From: Buttiauxella agrestis
GTDB lineage: Bacteria; Pseudomonadota; Gammaproteobacteria; Enterobacterales; Enterobacteriaceae
Direction: 5' to 3'
Assembly: GCF_900446255.1 (NCBI RefSeq)
Contig: NZ_UIGI01000001.1
Span: forward strand, 3,684,763-3,748,762
Length of the DNA stretch: 64,000 bases
A program made the position numbers and the translations under genes. Positions within the stretch are counted from its first letter, which is position 1, and each line of letters opens with the position of its first letter. This document shows positions 59,271 through 64,000 of the stretch, in pieces. Below the pieces are notes generated by a model. It was not told the origin of the DNA, did no database searches, and saw only the letters and a list, made by a program, of their open reading frames with translations.

Positions 59271-59867
59271 TTGCCCTTCCTGTTTCTGGCTTTGATGGCC
59301 TTTCGCGCCGCGCATGCGGACACGTTGTTGATATTAGGTGATAGCCTGAGCGCGGGTTACCGGATGTCGGCGACGGCGGCCTGGCCTGCCTTGCTGGATA
59401 AGAAATGGAACCAGCAAAATACTAAAGTCGTGAATGCCAGTATCAGTGGCGACACCGCGCCACAAGGGTTGGCGCGATTGCCGGCACTGCTGAAGCAACA
59501 TCAGCCTCGCTGGGTATTAATCGAACTGGGCGGCAACGATGGTTTGCGCGGTTTTCAACCGCAAGCCATCGAAAAAAGCCTGCGCCAGATTATCAACGAT
59601 GTAAAAGCGGCGAACGCTCAACCATTGCTGATGCAAATACGTCTGCCGGCAAACTACGGTCGTCGTTATAATGAGTCGTTTAGCGCTATTTATCCGCAAC
59701 TTGCCAAAGAGTTTTCGATTCCTCTGCTGCCATTTTTTATGGAGGAGGTCTATCTGAAACCGCAATGGATGCAGGATGACGGTATTCACCCGAATAGCGA
59801 TGCGCAGCCGTTTATCGCCGACTGGATGTCTTCTCGTCTGGCACCTTTAGTTAACCACGACTCATAA
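59238..59867 (+). CDS. tesA: Acyl-CoA thioesterase I / lysophospholipase TesA
   Basis: A 209-residue SGNH hydrolase (E. coli 208), exported to the periplasm by a signal peptide cleaved after Ala27 (AHA). The GDSL block ILGDSLSAGYR has the nucleophile Ser36. The other SGNH blocks are GGNDGLRG and the C-terminal DGIHPN with catalytic Asp and His. It cleaves fatty-acyl thioesters and lysophospholipids. The start is within the divergent ybbA coding region. Confidence 0.96.
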   Translation: MMNFNNVFRWHLPFLFLALMAFRAAHADTLLILGDSLSAGYRMSATAAWPALLDKKWNQQNTKVVNASISGDTAPQGLARLPALLKQHQPRWVLIELGGNDGLRGFQPQAIEKSLRQIINDVKAANAQPLLMQIRLPANYGRRYNESFSAIYPQLAKEFSIPLLPFFMEEVYLKPQWMQDDGIHPNSDAQPFIADWMSSRLAPLVNHDS

Positions 59868-59895
59868 ACAATCGGGACGTTCATCGGGTAAAGTT

Positions 59896-60666
59896 ATGCA
59901 AAAATCAGTTTTAATTACAGGTTGTTCCAGCGGAATTGGCCTCGCCTGCGCCCATGAATTACACCAGCAGGGGTTTCGCATTCTGGCCGCCTGCCGAAAA
60001 CCCGAAGATGTTGAGCGCATGAATCAGGCCGGTTTTACCGGCGTGCAGCTCGATCTCGACTCGCCTGAAAGCGTGCAAGCCGCAGCGGCGAAGGTGATTG
60101 AACTCACCGGGAATCGTCTGTACGGGCTGTTTAATAATGGCGGTTACGGCGTTTACGGCCCGCTACAAACCCTTTCCCGCGAACAGCTTGAACAACAATT
60201 TTCGACCAACTTTTTTGGCACCCATCAGCTCACCATGCTGCTGCTTCCGGCGATGTTGCCGCACCGTGAAGGGCGCATTGTGATGACCAGTTCGGTGATG
60301 GGACTGGTTGCAACGCCTGGGCGTGGTGCCTACGCCGCCAGCAAATACGCGCTGGAAGCCTGGTCTGACGCGCTGCGAATGGAGCTGCACCACAGCGGTA
60401 TTAAAGTCAGTTTGATTGAACCTGGCCCTATCCGCACTCAGTTCACGCAAAATGTGAATCAAACGCAATCCGACCACCCGGTAGAAAACCCTGGAATTGC
60501 CGCACGCTTTACGCTCGGCCCGGAAGCGGTAGTGGAAAAAGTGCGCCATGCTTTTGAAAACCCGAAGCCGAAATTGCGCTATCCGGTGACGCTGGTCGCC
60601 CACGCTTTAACGTGGTTGCGCCGCCTGTTGCCGACCCGCATGTTAGATAAAATTTTACGTGGTTAG
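59896..60666 (+). CDS. ybbO: Short-chain dehydrogenase YbbO (aldehyde reductase)
   Basis: A 256-residue classical SDR with the coenzyme loop TGCSSGIGLACA (8-19), NNGGYG (usually NNAG; the Ala is Gly here), and the catalytic YAASKYALE. E. coli YbbO has been shown to reduce medium and long-chain aldehydes with NADPH. E. coli lists an N-terminal extension; here no upstream start is open. It follows tesA after 28 bp and precedes cnoX. Confidence 0.92.
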   Translation: MQKSVLITGCSSGIGLACAHELHQQGFRILAACRKPEDVERMNQAGFTGVQLDLDSPESVQAAAAKVIELTGNRLYGLFNNGGYGVYGPLQTLSREQLEQQFSTNFFGTHQLTMLLLPAMLPHREGRIVMTSSVMGLVATPGRGAYAASKYALEAWSDALRMELHHSGIKVSLIEPGPIRTQFTQNVNQTQSDHPVENPGIAARFTLGPEAVVEKVRHAFENPKPKLRYPVTLVAHALTWLRRLLPTRMLDKILRG

Positions 60667-60723
60667 TTGAAGCGTTTGCCGCCAACCCCCATGTAAAAGC
60701 AAATCTTTATAAGGAATTGATTT

Positions 60724-61572
60724 ATGTCTTACAACATCGACATTACCGAAGCGAACATGCACCAGGTGCTGGAACAGTCTGTTACTACGCCTGTTCTTTT
60801 CTATTTCTGGTCTGCTCGTAGTCAGCATTGTGAACAGCTCACGCCGGTTCTGGATAAACTTGCCGCACAGTATCAGGGCCAGTTTATTCTTGCCAAAGTG
60901 GACTGCGATGCCGAACAAATGGTCGCTTCACAGTTTGGTTTGCGCAGCATTCCAACCGTTTATCTGTTCCAGAATGGCCAGCCGGTAGACGGTTTCCAGG
61001 GGCCACAGCCAGAAGAAGCGATTCGTGCGTTGCTGGAAAAGGTTCTGCCGCGTGAAGAAGAGCTGAAAGCGCAAGAAGCGATGTTGTTGATGCAAGAAGG
61101 CAAACACGCCGAAGCGCTGCCGCTGCTGAAAGATGCGTGGCAGCTCTCAAATCAGAACAGCGAAATTGGCCTGATGCTGGCGGAAGTGCAGATTGCGCTG
61201 AACCGTAGCGAAGATGCAGAAGCGGTGCTGAAAACTATTCCGTTGCAGGATCAAGACACGCGTTATCAGGGTCTGGTCGCACAGATTGATTTGATGAAAC
61301 AAGCGGCTGACACGCCGGAAATTCAGTTGTTACAACAGCAAGTGGATCAAGATCCTGAAAACGCACATCTTGCCAGCCAACTGGCGTTGCAACTGCATCA
61401 GGTTGGGCGTAACGAAGAAGCGCTGGAATTGTTGTATACCCATCTGAAGAAAGATTTGGGTGCGGCCGATGGGCAAGTGCGCAAAATGCTGATGGAGATT
61501 CTGGCGGCATTAGGCACCGGTGATGCGCTGGCATCAAAATATCGCCGCCAGATGTATTCGTTGTTGTATTAA
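60724..61572 (+). CDS. cnoX: Chaperedoxin CnoX (YbbN)
   Basis: A 282-residue protein (E. coli 284). The N-terminal thioredoxin-like domain has SQHC (33-36) in place of CxxC, so only one cysteine remains, and a C-terminal TPR-like helical domain runs from about 120. In E. coli CnoX protects hypochlorite-damaged proteins and hands clients to GroEL/DnaK. The ATG has an aagga ribosome-binding site. It lies between ybbO and qmcA. Confidence 0.95.
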   Translation: MSYNIDITEANMHQVLEQSVTTPVLFYFWSARSQHCEQLTPVLDKLAAQYQGQFILAKVDCDAEQMVASQFGLRSIPTVYLFQNGQPVDGFQGPQPEEAIRALLEKVLPREEELKAQEAMLLMQEGKHAEALPLLKDAWQLSNQNSEIGLMLAEVQIALNRSEDAEAVLKTIPLQDQDTRYQGLVAQIDLMKQAADTPEIQLLQQQVDQDPENAHLASQLALQLHQVGRNEEALELLYTHLKKDLGAADGQVRKMLMEILAALGTGDALASKYRRQMYSLLY

Positions 61573-61683
61573 TTAGTCGGAAGACGCTGAAAAAACCGTT
61601 GGGTTAATTCAGACCAGGAAGTCGCTGAATGTTTCTGCGTTAGGGGTTAGACTTACATCAAATAAACAATGGAGGTTTTTTTG

Positions 61684-62598
61684 ATGTTAATCGTCATTCC
61701 CGTACTGATCCTCGTCGCGCTGATTATCGTCGGCGCCGGGGTAAAAATCGTGCCGCAGGGCTACCAATGGACCGTAGAACGCTTTGGCCGTTATACCAAA
61801 ACTCTGATGCCAGGCTTAAGCCTTGTGGTGCCGTTTATGGACCGCATTGGCCGCAAAATCAATATGATGGAGCAAGTGCTGGATATCCCTTCCCAGGAAA
61901 TCATTTCCAAAGATAACGCCAACGTCGCCATTGACGCGGTGTGCTTTATTCAGGTTGTCGATGCCCCGCGCGCGGCGTATGAAGTCAGCAATCTTGAGCT
62001 GGCAATCATGAACCTCACCATGACTAACATTCGTACCGTGCTGGGTTCGATGGAACTGGACGAAATGCTGTCGCAGCGCGACAACATCAACACCCGTCTG
62101 CTGCATATCGTGGATGAAGCGACCAATCCATGGGGCATCAAAATCACCCGTATCGAGATTCGCGATGTTCGTCCACCGGCTGAATTGATTGATGCGATGA
62201 ATGCGCAGATGAAAGCCGAGCGAACCAAACGCGCTTATATTCTGGAAGCCGAAGGGATCCGCCAGGCTGAAATCGTGAAGGCCGAAGGTGATAAGCAGTC
62301 GAAGATCCTGAAAGCGGAAGGTGAACGCCAGTCCGCGTTCTTGCAGGCGGAAGCCCGTGAACGTAGCGCTGAAGCAGAAGCAGCGGCAACAAAAATGGTT
62401 TCTGAAGCTATTGCTGCGGGTGATATTCAGGCGATTAACTACTTCGTCGCGCAGAAATATACCGACGCGCTGCAACAGATTGGTTCGGCCAATAACAGCA
62501 AAGTGGTGTTGATGCCGCTCGACGCCACCAGCCTGATGGGCTCAATTGCCGGTATCAGCGAACTTATCGCACAAAGCGGTACCGAGCGTAAAAAATGA
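61684..62598 (+). CDS. qmcA: SPFH/stomatin membrane protein QmcA
   Basis: A 304-residue protein (E. coli 305) with one N-terminal membrane helix (about 2-20), an SPFH/band 7 domain (about 20-200), and an Ala/Glu-rich coiled-coil segment ([20 protein letters not shown]). It probably forms an inner-membrane ring that organises microdomains and can suppress loss of FtsH/HtpX. The ATG at 61684 is the family start; five earlier codons are open. It overlaps ybbJ by 4 bp. Confidence 0.95.
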   Translation: MLIVIPVLILVALIIVGAGVKIVPQGYQWTVERFGRYTKTLMPGLSLVVPFMDRIGRKINMMEQVLDIPSQEIISKDNANVAIDAVCFIQVVDAPRAAYEVSNLELAIMNLTMTNIRTVLGSMELDEMLSQRDNINTRLLHIVDEATNPWGIKITRIEIRDVRPPAELIDAMNAQMKAERTKRAYILEAEGIRQAEIVKAEGDKQSKILKAEGERQSAFLQAEARERSAEAEAAATKMVSEAIAAGDIQAINYFVAQKYTDALQQIGSANNSKVVLMPLDATSLMGSIAGISELIAQSGTERKK

Positions 62599-63041
62599 TA
62601 GCCCTGCTGTTTACCCACGCGCATATCTTCTGGCTCACGCTGGGCGGCTTGCTGCTGGCGGCTGAAATGCTTGGTGCCAGCGGTTATTTGCTGTGGAGCG
62701 GAGTGGCAGCGGTACTCACCGGTTTACTGGTGTGGATTGTGCCGCTCGGTTGGGAATGGCAAGGCGTGTGCTTTGCTGTTCTCACACTGGTTGCGGCCTT
62801 TCTGTGGTGGCGCTGGCTCTCGACGCGTAAACAGCAAGAACCCGGCGAAGTGCTCAATCAGCGCGGCCATCAGTTAATTGGCCGCCGGTTGCGTCTGGAA
62901 ACTACGCTGGTGAATGGCCGCGGCCATATCCGTGTAGCAGATAGCTCATGGCCAGTCATGGCAGACAGCGATTTAACGGCAGGCACAGAAGTGATTGTGA
63001 CCGCCGTTGAAGGTATTACGTTGAAAATACAGGCGCTTTAA
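62595..63041 (+). CDS. ybbJ: NfeD-like membrane protein YbbJ
   Basis: A 148-residue protein (E. coli 152). Two or three hydrophobic helices lie in the first 80 residues, followed by a C-terminal OB-fold NfeD domain ([19 protein letters not shown]). NfeD-type proteins partner SPFH proteins; the 4-bp overlap with qmcA supports that. A long perfect hairpin follows its stop. Confidence 0.94.
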   Translation: MIALLFTHAHIFWLTLGGLLLAAEMLGASGYLLWSGVAAVLTGLLVWIVPLGWEWQGVCFAVLTLVAAFLWWRWLSTRKQQEPGEVLNQRGHQLIGRRLRLETTLVNGRGHIRVADSSWPVMADSDLTAGTEVIVTAVEGITLKIQAL

Positions 63042-63047
63042 GTCTGT

Positions 63048-63086
63048 TTCTGTTGATGGCAGCATTCCGTGCTGCCATCAACAGAA
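63048..63086. repeat. Perfect 17-bp inverted repeat after ybbJ
   Basis: Arms 63048-63064 and 63070-63086 are exact complements with a 5-base loop (ttccg). No T-run follows on either strand, so it is not a typical Rho-independent terminator, though it may end or protect the qmcA-ybbJ transcript. It marks the join between the conserved ybb module and the vgrG region. The rest of 63087-63301 is AT-rich and holds only the vgrG leader. Confidence 0.85.
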
Positions 63087-63301
63087 GATACTTCTCATGC
63101 TAAGCACCTGTAGAACAGGTGATTCATTTTGTAAGATTTCATATTCTTCCTTATGTGATGTTCATCACAGTCAAACCCCTGTCCGCAAACTATCTTTCAT
63201 GCCCACTACGTTATTGATTTAATTATATTTATCTGGATGATAGTTCAGTTGTGACTATGTGCTCTGGTCAATAACTCCACGGACAGGAAAGGACTTCCAT
63301 C

Positions 63302-64000
63302 ATGGCTTCAGACGGCACCCGCTTTACCTTCACCGCCGGGCATACTCCGGCGGACACCTTTGCGGTGGTGGGTTTTAAGCTCAAACAATCCCTCTCTTCC
63401 CTGTTCAACCTGGAGATCACCGTCGCCTGTAATGACCCGGCGATTGGCTTTCAAAAACTCCTCGATGAATACGGGGTTCTCACCATCTGGCAGGGCGAGG
63501 TGATTAAACGCCGGGTACGCGGTATCGTCACCTTCTGCGAACAGGGTGACAGCGGCAAGCACCAGACGCTTTACTCGATGACGGTGCGCCCTGAGTTCTG
63601 GCGCAGCTCGCAACGGCAGAACTGCCGCAGTTTTCAGAATTACGACATCCAGTACATCTTCGCAAAGTTGCTCAAAGAAATGCGTATCCGCACGCATGAT
63701 GCGCTGTTCCGGCGTCCGCATCCGCCGCGCGAATTCTGTGTTCAGTTTATGGAATCGGATTACGATTTTATTGCCCGCCTCGCCGCGGAAGAAGGGATAT
63801 TCTTTTTCGAGGATGAATACCTCGACGACAGAGACCAGAAGCTGACCTTCACCGACGACCGCAGCAATCTGCGCGGCCTCGGGGCGTTTCCGTATAACCC
63901 GAACGCCGCCTCGGAATCGTCCATCTACTGCATCAACATCTTTCGCCGCAGCGCGCAAATCCGCCCGGCAAAAGTCACCACCCAGGATTACACCTTCACC
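63302..64000 (+). CDS. vgrG: Type VI secretion spike protein VgrG (TssI), 3' part outside window
   Basis: The first 233 codons of a VgrG protein, open to the right edge. The Gp27-like N-terminal domain is recognised by LFNLEITVACNDP, CVQFMESDYDFIARLAAEEG and IFFFEDEYLDD. VgrG trimers tip the T6SS tube and carry effectors, so an effector or its adaptor may follow beyond the window. The ATG has aggaaagga-type ribosome-binding bases upstream. Its place next to ybbJ may be a variable insertion point; E. coli carries the rhsD locus on the other side of this module. Confidence 0.93.
   Translation, partial: MASDGTRFTFTAGHTPADTFAVVGFKLKQSLSSLFNLEITVACNDPAIGFQKLLDEYGVLTIWQGEVIKRRVRGIVTFCEQGDSGKHQTLYSMTVRPEFWRSSQRQNCRSFQNYDIQYIFAKLLKEMRIRTHDALFRRPHPPREFCVQFMESDYDFIARLAAEEGIFFFEDEYLDDRDQKLTFTDDRSNLRGLGAFPYNPNAASESSIYCINIFRRSAQIRPAKVTTQDYTFT

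Noticed and set aside
1-64000. tRNA or rRNA genes, insertion sequences, prophage
   Set aside because: No cloverleaf with a TTCGANNC-type arm, no rRNA stretch, no transposase or phage structural gene seen anywhere in the window.

Overview
The window is chromosomal DNA from a member of the Enterobacteriaceae. Nearly every protein resembles its Escherichia coli counterpart in sequence and length, and several E. coli gene strings are kept intact (entCEBAH, fepDGC, purEK-lpxH-ppiB-cysS, the all/gcl/glx allantoin island, ybbP-ybbA-tesA-ybbO-cnoX-qmcA-ybbJ). The blocks are joined differently from E. coli, so this is a related genus; the sequence alone does not let me name it.

Layout. 1-2943 (minus strand): a COG0523 GTPase cut by the window edge, ybdD and the pyruvate carrier cstA. 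3118-3665: a 0.55-kb imperfect palindrome with no coding content. 3684-23318: the complete enterobactin locus, with synthesis (entCEBA, entF, entD, ybdZ, entH), export (entS), ferric-enterobactin uptake (fepA, fepB, fepDGC) and iron release (fes). Its divergent promoters carry Fur-box-like sites. A HigBA-type toxin-antitoxin pair lies between fepC and entF, where E. coli has fepE. 23413-30468: gdhA, opgB, ahpCF and a Crp-like IprA/YaiV-family regulator. 30557-36293: cysS, ppiB, lpxH, purEK and mnmH. 36325-56196: the allantoin-utilisation island. 56173-63041: the ybbP-to-ybbJ module. 63302-64000: the 5' end of a type VI secretion vgrG.

How the genes work together. EntC, EntB and EntA make 2,3-dihydroxybenzoate. 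EntE, EntB and EntF assemble enterobactin on carrier domains primed by EntD, with YbdZ and EntH in support. EntS exports it; FepA, FepB and FepDGC bring the ferric form back; Fes cleaves it to free iron. In the island, AllP imports allantoin and AllB opens it. AllC, AllE and AllD convert allantoate to oxalurate, which AllFGH and AllK turn into oxamate and carbamoyl phosphate, giving ATP. AllA releases glyoxylate, which Gcl, Hyi, GlxR and GlxK convert to 3-phosphoglycerate. AllR and AllS regulate; two matching palindromes upstream of gcl and between allA and allS are good AllR operators.

Most of the window is ordinary core genome. The points that merit a second look are the long palindrome at 3118-3665, an in-frame amber codon in an otherwise full-length glxK, the toxin-antitoxin pair inside the enterobactin locus, the COG0523 GTPase linked to cstA-ybdD, the IprA-like gene beside ahpCF, and a possible short RNA upstream of ahpC. 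I did not find clear evidence of a wholly new system.
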